A DNA stretch of 64,000 nt from JANMZO01 sp963763135 (GCA_963763135.1 CAVXNJ010000004.1:1054001-1118000); one strand, 5' to 3'; positions 17,737 to 26,764 are shown, numbered from the stretch's first letter. Made by a program: numbers and translations. Notes: generated by a model not told the origin, from the letters alone.

Positions 17737-18906
17737 ATGAATGGGCTCGACATAGCGATTGGTCTCGCCGCGCTCGGAGCGTTTGTCGGCGGGTATCGGC
17801 GGGGACTTCTCGTCCGCGCCTCGTCGTTGGTCGGTCTGATTCTCGGAGCGGTGCTGGTCGGTCAAAACATGCAGGTACTCCTCGACATCGCCGGTCCGCC
17901 GGCTGAGAGTCGGCGACTGCCGTACATGGCCGGCTTCTTTCTGGTGGGCGCGCTCCTCGGCCGCGGTGCTGGCGTGCTGTTCGGGCGATGGTTCCGCGGC
18001 CGAATGCCTACCCAAACGCTTCGCAAGGCCGACCGTCTGGCCGGTGGAGCGCTCGGGTTGGTGGGTGTCGTGTTCACCGTCTGGCTCGTCGTACCGATGA
18101 TGGCCCACATCCCGGGCTGGCCGGCCGAGTCAAGTCGTGCGTCGGCCGTCGGACGCATCGTGGCAGACAAATTGCCAGTCGGCCCCGACCTGCTGGGGTC
18201 GGTGCGACGGCTCGCGAAAGGCGGCCAATTCCCGGTAGTCGTGAGCGCAATCGAGCGGTCGCTCGACGGTGGGTTGCCACCGGTCGAAGCACCCCTCGAC
18301 CTCACGACCCAAACGATGGTTGAGGCGTCGGTCGTGGAGGTTTCCGCAACGACCTGCGGGGTGCTGTCTGATGGCAGCGGGTTCTCCGTCGGCGACGGAA
18401 ACGTTGTAACCAACGCTCACGTGATCGCCGGAGCGTCAGCGGTGAGCGTGGTCGACAACGATGGAGTGGTGCGCCCGGCGACCGTGACGGTGCTCGATGC
18501 TCAACGAGATCTGGCCCTCCTCAACGTCGAGGGATACCGGGCCGCAGCGCTTTCATACGGAGTTCCGGATCTCGGCGAGGAAGTTGGGGTGTTCGGTCAC
18601 CCGATCGGCGGAGCACTTCGCGTCGCGCCCGCCGGCGTCCGGGAAATGCTTGATTCGGTGGGTCGTGACATTTACGACGGGAAACGCACGAAGCGTCCGG
18701 TCCTGGTCCTGTCCGGCAAGTTGGAGCCGGGGGATTCGGGAGCTGCGGTGGTCGCCCGAAGTGGGCGACTCGTCGGCGTGGCATTTGCTGTGGCTCCTGA
18801 TCGGGCCAGCACCGCCTATGCGCTTCCCGTCAGCGAACTGCAGGCATTCCTGGATTCGGCGAAGAGCCCAACCGGCGCCGGAATCCCCGGGCACTGCCTC
18901 CGTTAG
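17737..18906 (+). CDS. marP: MarP-like membrane serine protease (CvpA + trypsin-like domains)
   Basis: About 389 aa. Four N-terminal TM helices form a CvpA/colicin-V-like region, followed by a chymotrypsin-like domain. The triad is visible: His in VVTNAHV, Asp in DAQRDLALL, Ser in LEPGDSGAAVV. Cysteines in TTCGVLSDG and in the final GHCLR correspond to the disulfide reported for mycobacterial MarP (Rv3671c), a periplasmic protease needed for acid resistance. The ATG at 17737 is preferred because it opens directly on the first TM helix; a TTG at 17680 would add 19 residues. It lies in line with trmI (95 bp) and ends at a strong hairpin. Confidence 0.88.
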   Translation: MNGLDIAIGLAALGAFVGGYRRGLLVRASSLVGLILGAVLVGQNMQVLLDIAGPPAESRRLPYMAGFFLVGALLGRGAGVLFGRWFRGRMPTQTLRKADRLAGGALGLVGVVFTVWLVVPMMAHIPGWPAESSRASAVGRIVADKLPVGPDLLGSVRRLAKGGQFPVVVSAIERSLDGGLPPVEAPLDLTTQTMVEASVVEVSATTCGVLSDGSGFSVGDGNVVTNAHVIAGASAVSVVDNDGVVRPATVTVLDAQRDLALLNVEGYRAAALSYGVPDLGEEVGVFGHPIGGALRVAPAGVREMLDSVGRDIYDGKRTKRPVLVLSGKLEPGDSGAAVVARSGRLVGVAFAVAPDRASTAYALPVSELQAFLDSAKSPTGAGIPGHCLR

Positions 18907-18917
18907 CCGGCACGCGA

Positions 18918-18943
18918 AAACGCCCGGCCGAAGCCGGGCGTTT
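18918..18943. terminator. Bidirectional rho-independent-type terminator
   Basis: AAACGCCCGGC at 18918-18928 pairs with GCCGGGCGTTT at 18933-18943 around a four-base CGAA loop, giving an 11-bp stem with A-run and T-run flanks. It is placed between the convergent marP and ferredoxin genes and can serve both. Confidence 0.85.
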
Positions 18944-18994
18944 CAAAAGTTGAGCTCCGACACGGTTCGTGTCTGGCTGAGCCCCCGAATGCGC

Positions 18995-19237
18995 TTACTC
19001 GACCTCGATGAAGATGCACTCGCCCGGGCACTCTTCAGCCGACTCGATGGTTGCGTCTTGCATGTTGTCGGGGACGTTGGCAAGGCCGTCAGGTCCGCCC
19101 GGATCCGAGAACACCTTTGCGCCCTCCTTCACGTACGCGAGGCCGTCGTCTAGGAGCGTAAACACCGAAGGTGCGATCTCCTCGCAAAGACCGTCACCCG
19201 TGCAGAGGTCCTGGTCGATCCAAACTTTCATGCCCAT
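18995..19237 (-). CDS. Ferredoxin (3Fe-4S/4Fe-4S single-cluster type)
   Basis: 80 aa small acidic electron carrier. The cluster motif is CTGDGLC near the N-terminus with a third Cys in EECPGECIF near the C-terminus. A cluster-ligating pattern of C-x5-C...CP is usual for actinobacterial 3Fe-4S ferredoxins that serve cytochromes P450 or other oxidoreductases. The start at 19237 has AGGAAG upstream; a second ATG two codons later is possible. It is divergent from arc, and a ferredoxin next to the proteasome locus is common in actinobacteria. Its redox partner is not visible. Confidence 0.92.
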   Translation of the reverse strand: MGMKVWIDQDLCTGDGLCEEIAPSVFTLLDDGLAYVKEGAKVFSDPGGPDGLANVPDNMQDATIESAEECPGECIFIEVE

Positions 19238-19459
19238 TGGTACTTCCTGCCTTTTTGACGATTGAGGGGGCTGTTTGCCGTTGTTGAACGGAAACGGTAG
19301 AACCCTATCAACATCGGCAGCCAACTCGTGTACTTGAACGACGTTACCGCTGATTATTTCTCGTTTGTTGGGCCGGTCATCGGACACGCCCAGGTTGATC
19401 CGACGAATCTGCCAGTAGGTCGAACGGACTGTCGCCAGTGGGGCGATCGGCGGAGATCG

Positions 19460-19488
19460 TTGGTGTTGCGCGTCCGAGGAACTAGGGT
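19460..19488 (+). promoter_or_regulatory. Candidate promoter of the arc gene
   Basis: TTGGTG (19460-19465) and TAGGGT (19483-19488) are separated by 17 bp, a standard sigma-70-class spacing. The expected start is about 22 bp before the arc ATG, leaving room for its GGAGG ribosome-binding site. Confidence 0.5.
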
Positions 19489-19517
19489 GCGAACTGAGCC
19501 AACTGCGAGGAGGCGAC

Positions 19518-21302
19518 ATGGCAACGGGTGATCGCAAAACTAACGAGTACGAGTTACGACTTGGATCCTACGCGCGTGAAGTCGACGAGCTCCAAGAGCA
19601 GATAAAGATCCTGGAAGACGAAGTGGTGAACCTTCGTCGGAAATTGCAGGACGCACCGAAGCGAGTTCGAACCCTTGAAGAACGTCTTCTGGAGACCAAG
19701 GGGCAATTGACGGCCGCAGTCAGCCAAAACGAGAAGCTTTCCTATACGTTGCGTGAAGCTCGCGATCACATCGCGGCGCTGCGCGAAGAAGTCGAGAAAC
19801 TGACGCAGCCACCAAGCGGGTACGGAACGTACCTCGGACGAAACGACGATGGAACTGTCGACGTGTTTTCCGCCGGTCGCAAAATGCGGGTGTCGCTTCA
19901 CCCCGACCTCGACGACGAACCGCTTGCTCGCGGCCAGGAAGTCGTCCTCAACGAGTCGTTCAACGTGATTCTGGCCCGCCGCTTCGACGGCAACGGCGAG
20001 GTCGTCACATTGAAGGAATTGCTCGAAGACGGGCTACGAGCGATCGTGACCGGTCGAGCCGACGAAGAACGAGTGGTTGAGCTCTCCGAACCGTTACTCG
20101 GCGAGAAGCTTCGCTCCGGTGATTCGCTGCTGATGGATCCACGTTCGAATCTTGTGCTGGAACGCCTACCCCGACCCGAAGTCGAAGAACTCGTTCTCGA
20201 AGAAGTCCCTGACATTTCCTACGAAGACGTCGGTGGCCTCGACTCCCAGATCGAAATGATCAAAGACGCGGTCGAGTTGCCGTTCCTTCACCAGGACCTG
20301 TTCCACGAGCACAAGCTTCCCGCTCCCAAGGGCATCCTGCTCTACGGTCCTCCGGGCTGCGGAAAGACCCTGATCGCGAAGGCAGTCGCCAACTCGTTGG
20401 CGAAGAAGGTCAGCCAGGTCACGGGCAAACCTGCGGCGCGTAGTTACTTCTTGAATATCAAGGGCCCTGAGCTTCTGAACAAGTACGTGGGTGAGACCGA
20501 GCGCCAGATTCGACTCATCTTCCAAAGGGCCCGCGAGAAAGCCGAAGAAGGCGTGCCGGTCATCGTGTTCTTCGATGAGATGGATTCGTTGTTCCGTACG
20601 CGTGGCACCGGCATCAGCTCCGACATGGAATCAACCATCGTTCCGCAGTTGCTGGCGGAGATCGACGGGGTTGAAACCTTGAAGAACGTGATTGTCATCG
20701 GTGCATCGAATCGCGAGGACCTCATCGACCCGGCCATCCTGCGGCCCGGCCGCCTCGACGTGAAGATCAAGATCGAGCGGCCCGACGAGCGAAGCGCTCA
20801 GCAGATCTTCGGTCGGTACATGACCGCCGACCTGCCGCTCGATCCCGAAGAGGTTCAAAGCCTTGGTGGGGGAGATCCGGAGAAAGCTGTCCGGCTGATG
20901 ATCGAAGGCTGCGTCACCGAGATGTACCGCACGGCCGAAGACACGAAGTTCCTCGAAGTGACGTACCAGAACGGCGACAAGGAAGTCATGTACTTCAAGG
21001 ACTTCTCGTCGGGCGCGATGATCGAGAACATCGTGCGTCGGGCCAAAAAGCTTTCGATTAAACGGCAGATCGCCGGACACGGCAAGGGCATCCGCGCTGA
21101 AGACCTGATCGAGTCAACGCATCAGGAATTCAAGGAGCAGGAAGACCTGCCGAACACCACGAACCCCGACGACTGGGCCAAGATCTCCGGCAAGAAGGGC
21201 GAACGCATCGTCTACGTGCGCACGATCATCTCGAAGGGCGCCGACAAGGAACCCCTCGGAGGTCGCGCTATCGAACGGGTGGCGACGGGTCAGTACCTTT
21301 AG
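19518..21302 (+). CDS. arc: Proteasome-associated AAA+ ATPase ARC/Mpa
   Basis: 594 aa. Hexameric unfoldase that captures pupylated proteins and threads them into the 20S proteasome. An N-terminal coiled coil (about residues 10-95) that binds Pup is followed by tandem OB-fold domains (about 100-240) and an AAA+ module. Walker A is GPPGCGKT near residue 276 and Walker B VIVFFDEMDS near 350. The C-terminus ends GQYL, the penultimate-Tyr motif that docks on the proteasome alpha ring. A strong GAGGAGG-type Shine-Dalgarno precedes the ATG. The stop codon begins a 9-bp tandem repeat. Confidence 0.97.
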   Translation: MATGDRKTNEYELRLGSYAREVDELQEQIKILEDEVVNLRRKLQDAPKRVRTLEERLLETKGQLTAAVSQNEKLSYTLREARDHIAALREEVEKLTQPPSGYGTYLGRNDDGTVDVFSAGRKMRVSLHPDLDDEPLARGQEVVLNESFNVILARRFDGNGEVVTLKELLEDGLRAIVTGRADEERVVELSEPLLGEKLRSGDSLLMDPRSNLVLERLPRPEVEELVLEEVPDISYEDVGGLDSQIEMIKDAVELPFLHQDLFHEHKLPAPKGILLYGPPGCGKTLIAKAVANSLAKKVSQVTGKPAARSYFLNIKGPELLNKYVGETERQIRLIFQRAREKAEEGVPVIVFFDEMDSLFRTRGTGISSDMESTIVPQLLAEIDGVETLKNVIVIGASNREDLIDPAILRPGRLDVKIKIERPDERSAQQIFGRYMTADLPLDPEEVQSLGGGDPEKAVRLMIEGCVTEMYRTAEDTKFLEVTYQNGDKEVMYFKDFSSGAMIENIVRRAKKLSIKRQIAGHGKGIRAEDLIESTHQEFKEQEDLPNTTNPDDWAKISGKKGERIVYVRTIISKGADKEPLGGRAIERVATGQYL

Positions 21303-21335
21303 TGCTCGTAGTGCTCGTAGTGCTCGTAGTGCTCT
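21300..21335. repeat. 9-bp tandem repeat TAGTGCTCG x4 starting at the arc stop codon
   Basis: The arc stop TAG at 21300-21302 opens three exact TAGTGCTCG units (21300, 21309, 21318) and a fourth with one change (21327). Since the unit is 9 bp, four in-frame TAG codons follow one another. Confidence 0.93.
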
Positions 21336-21410
21336 CGACGGTCGATGGCGGTCGGCCCGGAGGCAGTGGTTGTTGAGTCGACATAGGGTAGGGTCGGCGC
21401 GGAGGTAGCT

Positions 21411-22907
21411 ATGGCAATTCCAAAAGTGATGGGGATCGAAACCGAGTACGGAATCGTCGTGACGGGTGCGCCCGACATGAACCCCATCCAGTCGTCGAGC
21501 CTGCTCGTGAATAGTTTCGTGCAGTCCCTCGGCCGGGCCCCCTCGGCAAAGGTCTCGTGGAACTTCGAAGACGAGATGCCCGGCAACGATGCACGCGGTT
21601 GGGCAGTCGGCGGCGCGATGCCGCCTGAGGTCGAGACTCACCTCGTCAACGCCGTGCTGACAAACGGTGCCCGCTTCTACGTCGACCATGCCCATCCGGA
21701 GTACTCGAGCCCTGAATGCCGCGACGCGCTTTCGGCGACGCTGTTCGACCTCGCCGGCGAGCGCGTGCTGCTCGCCGCGATGGCCGAAGCCTCCAAGCTG
21801 CTTCCCGGCAAGCAGGAAGTAGTTGTCTACAAGAACAACTCCGACGGCAAGGGCAACAGCTACGGCACCCATGAGAACTACCTCATGGACCGACGACTCC
21901 CGTTCCTTGATGTCGTGACAAATCTCATGCCGTTCTTCGTCACCCGGCAGGTGTTTTGCGGAGCGGGCAAGGTTGGTTGCGAACTCCCGGGTGTACACGA
22001 CGTTCCGTTTCAAATTACTCAGCGCGCAGACTTTTTTGAAGAAGAGGTCGGCCTTGAAACGACCTTGAAGCGTCCGATCATCAACACTCGCGACGAGCCG
22101 CACTCAGACTCGCAGCGCTACCGCCGGCTCCACGTGATTGTCGGCGACGCGAACATGAGTCAGGCGGCAACGTTTCTGAAGCTCGGTTCCACAGCAATCG
22201 TGCTGTCGATGATCGAAGACGGAATGATGAAGTCGAAGAACCTCTCGATGGTCGATCCGGTTCGCTCCCTTCGGGCTGTCAGTCACGATCCCTCGCTTCG
22301 CCAAACCGTCGAGCTCTACGACGGTCGGTCGATCACCGCCCTGGAAATGCAGTGGGAGTACTTCGCGCTCGCTCAGGAGTGGGCGGCCACCCGAGGTTTC
22401 GAAAGCGTCGGCGAAGAAGTGGGAAAAGACGTGCTCCTTCGCTGGGAGACCGTGCTCAGCGGACTCGAGACCGACCCTCTCTCGGTGGCCGACACCGTCG
22501 ACTGGGTGGCGAAGAAGCGCCTGATCGACGGATTCCGCGACAGGCACGGTTGCGAGCCCGACGATGCTCGCCTTCGGGTCATCGACCTTCAGTATCACGA
22601 TCTTCGACCGGCGAAATCGTTGGCGGCCCGGGCCGGCTTGAGCACGCTATTCGACAACGAGACGATCGAAGAAGCGGTTACCGAGCCTCCAACTGATACG
22701 CGGGCGTACTTTCGCGGAAAATGTCTGCAGAAATACTCGTCGTTCATAGCGGCCGCGAACTGGGACTCGATCGTGTTCGATCTCGGGACGGACCCGCTTC
22801 GCCGAGTGCCGATGATGGAACCGTTGCGGGGTACGCGGGCCATGGTCGGAGAACTCATCGAATCGAGCGCGACGCCCGCTGAGCTTCTGGCGAGGCTCGG
22901 CGCATAA
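21411..22907 (+). CDS. dop: Depupylase/Pup deamidase
   Basis: 498 aa, glutamine-synthetase-like fold. Converts the C-terminal Gln of Pup to Glu and removes Pup from substrates. The opening MGIETEYGIVV is the Dop version of the ATP/Mg-binding N-terminus (PafA has GLENEYG). DHAHPEYSSPECRD holds the conserved Asp/Glu active-site region; NNSDGKGNSYGTHENYL and TRDEPHSDSQRYRRLHVIVGD are family hallmarks. The PafA paralogue in this window shares the same later motifs. It follows arc by 108 bp, with AGGTAG before the ATG. Confidence 0.96.
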   Translation: MAIPKVMGIETEYGIVVTGAPDMNPIQSSSLLVNSFVQSLGRAPSAKVSWNFEDEMPGNDARGWAVGGAMPPEVETHLVNAVLTNGARFYVDHAHPEYSSPECRDALSATLFDLAGERVLLAAMAEASKLLPGKQEVVVYKNNSDGKGNSYGTHENYLMDRRLPFLDVVTNLMPFFVTRQVFCGAGKVGCELPGVHDVPFQITQRADFFEEEVGLETTLKRPIINTRDEPHSDSQRYRRLHVIVGDANMSQAATFLKLGSTAIVLSMIEDGMMKSKNLSMVDPVRSLRAVSHDPSLRQTVELYDGRSITALEMQWEYFALAQEWAATRGFESVGEEVGKDVLLRWETVLSGLETDPLSVADTVDWVAKKRLIDGFRDRHGCEPDDARLRVIDLQYHDLRPAKSLAARAGLSTLFDNETIEEAVTEPPTDTRAYFRGKCLQKYSSFIAAANWDSIVFDLGTDPLRRVPMMEPLRGTRAMVGELIESSATPAELLARLGA

Positions 22908-23162
22908 CCCACCGAATGGAGCGGGATGATGGCCCGCCGCTGAAGCCGCGCTCCGATCACAAAGCCGGTCGTCATCGCGGTCCCGGAGGGGATCACCGCA
23001 GAGAACTTCGGCCAAGAATGAAGGTTTCTCCAGCTCCGGAGTCCCAAAGGATGCCGAAGGTCCCTATTCTTTGCTAGGAAGAAGAGGCAACGTATCGACC
23101 TGGTCACCCGTTCCGGGTTCCCCGGTCGCCAACGCAGCACCCTTTCGTCGTAAGGAACTTTC

Positions 23163-23357
23163 ATGAGTGAACGTGAACAAGTACGCAAGCCGGTCCGCGA
23201 ACGCGAGGCCGCGCCCGAAGCCGAAGCACCAACCACGTCCAAGCAGGGCGAGAAAATCAAGGCCGAACTCGACGATCTTCTCGATGAGATCGACGAGGTG
23301 CTTGAGACGAACGCTGAAGAGTTTGTGAAGTCCTACGTCCAAAAGGGTGGTCAGTGA
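23163..23357 (+). CDS. pup: Prokaryotic ubiquitin-like protein Pup
   Basis: 64 aa, intrinsically disordered, with the coiled-coil-forming segment KIKAELDDLLDEIDEVLETN that ARC recognises and the C-terminal FVKSYVQKGGQ. It ends in Gln, so Dop must deamidate it to Glu before PafA can ligate it, in agreement with the presence of dop. AAGGA precedes the ATG. The stop TGA overlaps the GTG start of prcB (GTGA). Confidence 0.97.
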   Translation: MSEREQVRKPVREREAAPEAEAPTTSKQGEKIKAELDDLLDEIDEVLETNAEEFVKSYVQKGGQ

Positions 23358-24193
23358 GTTCTGCAGCTGACCAGTCAGCGTTTCGTCCGAGCATGCAGGT
23401 AGCCCAAACCGGGGCGAGCTTCGTCGAGTTGCTCCGTGCCACGTCGGTCTCGCCGGGTTGGGGCGCGGTGCAGCTGCCGATGAACAAGAGCGGTGACGCA
23501 ACGGTCCTCACCCACGCGACCACGATCGTTGCGTTGCGCTACGCCGATGGCGTGGTCATGGCCGGTGACCGTCGAGCGACAGCCGGAAACGTCATCGCCC
23601 ATCGGACCATGGACAAGGTGTTCCCCGCCGATCGTTACTCGGGCGTCTCGATTTCGGGCGTCGCCGGCGTGGCGGCGGAAATGGTGAAACTGTTCCAGCT
23701 CGAACTTGAGCATTACGAGAAGGTCGAAGGCGTGGCGCTTTCTCTCGAGGGCAAGGCCACCCGACTTTCGAACATGATCCGCAACAATCTTCCCGCCGCC
23801 ATGCAGGCCGGCATGGTCGTCATCCCGATATTCGCCGGTTACGACCTCCGCCGCAAGGTCGGTCGGATCTTCAACTACGACGTGACCGGAGGTCGCTACG
23901 AAGAGTTGGAGTTTCACGCGACGGGGTCCGGCGGAACGTACGCCCGCTCCCTGATCAAACAACGCTGGCGTGACGACCTGACCCGCGAGCAAGCAGTCGA
24001 CATTGCGCTCGCGGCGCTCTTTGAAGCAGCCGATGAAGACTCCGCGACTGGCGGACCCGACCTGGTTCGTGGCATTTACCCGTCGGTCGCCACGATCTCG
24101 GCTGCGGGATATCTCAACGCCGAAGACTCCGAGATAGCAGCAAGGTTCGCGGCGATCGTCGAATCGAAAATGCAACAGGGGGGTGCAGCATGA
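23354..24193 (+). CDS. prcB: 20S proteasome beta subunit
   Basis: 279 aa. N-terminal nucleophile hydrolase that forms the two inner catalytic rings. A propeptide of about 55 residues precedes the mature N-terminus TTIVALRYADGVVMAGDRR; Thr56 would be the catalytic Thr1, with Asp in AGDRR and Lys in MDKVF completing the site. The residue before Thr1 is Ala (THA-TTIV), where the mycobacterial protein has Gly. Start GTG overlaps the pup stop and the end overlaps prcA (ATGA), so pup-prcB-prcA is translationally coupled. Confidence 0.96.
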   Translation: MSSAADQSAFRPSMQVAQTGASFVELLRATSVSPGWGAVQLPMNKSGDATVLTHATTIVALRYADGVVMAGDRRATAGNVIAHRTMDKVFPADRYSGVSISGVAGVAAEMVKLFQLELEHYEKVEGVALSLEGKATRLSNMIRNNLPAAMQAGMVVIPIFAGYDLRRKVGRIFNYDVTGGRYEELEFHATGSGGTYARSLIKQRWRDDLTREQAVDIALAALFEAADEDSATGGPDLVRGIYPSVATISAAGYLNAEDSEIAARFAAIVESKMQQGGAA

Positions 24194-24882
24194 GCATGCC
24201 CTACTACGTCTCACCGGAACAGGTGATGAAAGACCGGGCCGACTACGCCCGAAAAGGCATCGCCCGTGGTCGCTCGCTGTGTGCCATGAGCTACAGCGAG
24301 GGGATCTGCATCGTTGCCGAGAATCATTCGCGCACGCTGCACAAAGTCAGCGAAATATATGACCGCATAGCATTTGCCGGAGTTGGTCGATACAACGAGT
24401 TCGACCAACTTCGCATCGCCGGAGTGCGGGCCGCCGACCTCAAGGGATACAGCTACAGCCGCGAAGACGTCGAGGCCCGGAGCCTGGCGAACAGCTACGC
24501 CCAGATGCTCGGACAGGTCTTCACCCACGAGATGAAGCCGCTCGAGGTCGAGATCCTGGTCGCCGAAGTCGGACCGTCCGCGGAAGACGATCGTCTGTTT
24601 CACATCCTCTACGACGGCACCGTCATGGACGAAGAAGGCTTCACGGTGCTCGGGGGCGAAGCCGACACGGTGGCGGAGCGCCTGAAGACCCATTACAGCG
24701 CCAACATGGATTTGGCTGGAGTCGTGCGAGCCGCGGTCGCCGCCCTGGCTGGCGCGGCAGGGGCCGAGCGCAAGCTGACCGATCACGAGTTGGAAGTCGC
24801 TGTCCTCGATCGCATGAACGGCCGTCGGCTGTTTCGCCGGATTGAAGGCGAGCAGCTCAACTCCCTCCTCGCGACCGAGTAG
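24190..24882 (+). CDS. prcA: 20S proteasome alpha subunit
   Basis: 230 aa. Forms the outer heptameric rings that gate the chamber and receive ARC's C-terminal tails. MSMPYYVSPEQVMKDRADYARKGIARG is the typical actinobacterial alpha N-terminus whose first residues form the gate; FAGVGRYNEFDQLRIAGVR and GYSYSREDVEARSLAN follow the family closely. No catalytic Thr, as expected. Coupled to prcB through an ATGA overlap. Confidence 0.96.
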   Translation: MSMPYYVSPEQVMKDRADYARKGIARGRSLCAMSYSEGICIVAENHSRTLHKVSEIYDRIAFAGVGRYNEFDQLRIAGVRAADLKGYSYSREDVEARSLANSYAQMLGQVFTHEMKPLEVEILVAEVGPSAEDDRLFHILYDGTVMDEEGFTVLGGEADTVAERLKTHYSANMDLAGVVRAAVAALAGAAGAERKLTDHELEVAVLDRMNGRRLFRRIEGEQLNSLLATE

Positions 24883-24943
24883 CGCACCAGGTCGGCCGAC
24901 CGCCCGCTGACATGTACACGACGTCCGTCCAGGTGACGCGGAC

Positions 24944-25267
24944 ATGACGGAAACCAGTAACGCGCGCAAGTTGTCAAAGGCAGATGCCGAGCGCCTCATA
25001 GGCTCGATAGACACCGAAGGGTTTGCCGACGCGCTCGGTTCGTGTCTGGCGATCGTGCTCGGGGTATCGGCCGTCGGAGCTTCCGGCGACGACCACCTCG
25101 CTGCTGCAGGCGAGCCCGATGTGTCGCATGGGTGGGCTGCGCTCATCGACCGTGCGGCGCTTGTCGGCGGGTGGAGCGAGGAGCGTCGGGCCAACCTGAC
25201 GGCGCTGGATCTTGACTCGTTGTACGACCTCGCGACGGAGCTCAACGAACGGCGCACTCTGCCGTGA
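24944..25267 (+). CDS. Hypothetical protein between prcA and pafA
   Basis: 107 aa with no recognised domain; mainly helical by composition, with acidic N- and C-terminal parts (KADAERLIGSIDTEGFADALG, LDLDSLYDLATELNERR). Codon use is GC-rich at third positions like its neighbours, which supports a real gene. It lies 61 bp after prcA and 93 bp before pafA, on the same strand. Ribosome-binding site is weak. Any link to the proteasome is positional only. Confidence 0.55.
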   Translation: MTETSNARKLSKADAERLIGSIDTEGFADALGSCLAIVLGVSAVGASGDDHLAAAGEPDVSHGWAALIDRAALVGGWSEERRANLTALDLDSLYDLATELNERRTLP

Positions 25268-25347
25268 CGAGTCGTCGCAATTTCGGTGATTCCCCGGCCG
25301 TCGGTCATCCGGTCCACACAAGCCACATCGTAAGGTCTCAGGCCCGA

Positions 25348-25353
25348 TAGGGT
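25348..25353 (+). promoter_or_regulatory. -10 hexamer TAGGGT of pafA
   Basis: TAGGGT with 7 nt before the pafA ATG at 25361 and no Shine-Dalgarno sequence. This suggests that pafA can be transcribed as a leaderless mRNA, separately from the prc genes. Confidence 0.5.
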
Positions 25354-25360
25354 GCGGTGA

Positions 25361-26719
25361 ATGGAACGACGGATATTCGGGCTAGAGAACGAGTACGGGG
25401 TCACCTGTACGCTGCGCGGCCAGCGTCGGTTGAGCCCCGACGAGGTCGCTCGCTATCTGTTTCGCAGGGTCGTTTCCTGGGGACGGAGCTCAAACGTGTT
25501 CCTGGAGAACGGCGCGCGGCTGTACCTCGACGTCGGCTCACATCCCGAATACGCGACGCCCGAATGCGATTCAGTTCTGGAACTCGTCACCCACGACAAG
25601 GCCGGGGAGCGGATACTCGAAAGCCTTCTCGGTTCGGCTGAGCAACGACTCCGCGAAGAGGGCATCAAAGGCGACATCTATCTGTTCAAGAACAACACCG
25701 ATTCGGCGGGCAACAGCTACGGATGCCACGAGAATTACTGCACGAGTCGCGCCGACGAGCTCAACCACTATGCCGACGTACTGATTCCGTTTCTGGTGTC
25801 GCGATCGATCTACTGCGGCGCCGGAAAGGTCCTTCAGACCGCTCGCGGCGCCGTGTACTGCATCACACAGCGGGCTGAGCATATTTGGGAGGGCGTGAGT
25901 TCGGCCACCACCCGGAGTCGTCCGATCATCAACACCCGAGACGAACCTCACGCCGACGCTGAGCGCTACCGTCGGCTCCACGTGATAGTCGGCGACTCGA
26001 ACATGAGCGAATACACCACGTTTCTGAAGGTCGGGGCGGCCAGCATCATGTTGCGGATGCTGGAAGACCCGAGTGTCGTTCTGCGGGACATGACACTCGA
26101 AAATCCAATCCGCGCCATACGCGAGATCAGCCACGACATCACCTGCCGCCGCACCGTACGTTTGGCCAACGGTCGAGAAGCCAGTGCACTCGACATCCAG
26201 AGCGAATATCTCAACCGGGCGATCAAATACGCATCAACCCGCGGATTCTCCGACGAGGAGAACCTGGCGCTCGACATGTGGAAGCACTGCATCGAAGGAA
26301 TCGAAAAGGATCCGCTGAGCCTCGACCGGGAAATCGACTGGGTTATCAAGTACAAGCTGATTGAGGCGTACCGCGAGCGGCATGACCTTCCGCTCAACAA
26401 CGCGAAGGTCGCCCTGGTCGACCTCCAGTACCACGACATCCACCGCACCCGCGGCCTGTTTTACCGGATGCAGTCCAAAGGCCTCGTCGAACGTATGTGC
26501 ACTGACGAGGCGATCGACAACGCAGTGGAGAATCCGCCGCAGACCACCCGGGCGAAGCTGCGTGGCGATTTCATCCGCAAAGCGAAAGAGCGCAAGCGGG
26601 ACTTCACGGTCGACTGGGTCCACTTGAAGCTCAACGACCAGGCTCAGCGGACCGTGCTGTGCAAGGACCCGTTCAAGAGCAAAGACGAACGGGTCGACAA
26701 GCTCATAGCGTCGCTCTGA
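25361..26719 (+). CDS. pafA: Pup-protein ligase
   Basis: 452 aa, the size of characterised PafA. Uses ATP to phosphorylate the C-terminal Glu of Pup and joins it to substrate lysines. The start ERRIFGLENEYGVTCTLRGQRRL is the PafA-specific N-terminus. SHPEYATPECDS holds the catalytic acidic cluster, and NNTDSAGNSYGCHENY and NTRDEPHADAERYRRLHVIVGD are glutamine-synthetase-like family motifs. Paralogous to dop in this window. The stop codon is the first base triplet of a duplicated 20-bp sequence. Confidence 0.97.
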   Translation: MERRIFGLENEYGVTCTLRGQRRLSPDEVARYLFRRVVSWGRSSNVFLENGARLYLDVGSHPEYATPECDSVLELVTHDKAGERILESLLGSAEQRLREEGIKGDIYLFKNNTDSAGNSYGCHENYCTSRADELNHYADVLIPFLVSRSIYCGAGKVLQTARGAVYCITQRAEHIWEGVSSATTRSRPIINTRDEPHADAERYRRLHVIVGDSNMSEYTTFLKVGAASIMLRMLEDPSVVLRDMTLENPIRAIREISHDITCRRTVRLANGREASALDIQSEYLNRAIKYASTRGFSDEENLALDMWKHCIEGIEKDPLSLDREIDWVIKYKLIEAYRERHDLPLNNAKVALVDLQYHDIHRTRGLFYRMQSKGLVERMCTDEAIDNAVENPPQTTRAKLRGDFIRKAKERKRDFTVDWVHLKLNDQAQRTVLCKDPFKSKDERVDKLIASL

Positions 26720-26764
26720 TTAGCGTCGCCGCTCGCGACGAACGTGATTAGCGTCGCCGCTCGC
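26717..26764. repeat. 28-bp-period direct repeat beginning with the pafA stop codon
   Basis: TGATTAGCGTCGCCGCTCGC occurs at 26717-26736 (its TGA is the pafA stop) and identically at 26745-26764. A related shorter piece (TAGCGTCGCTC) lies just inside the coding end. Confidence 0.9.
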
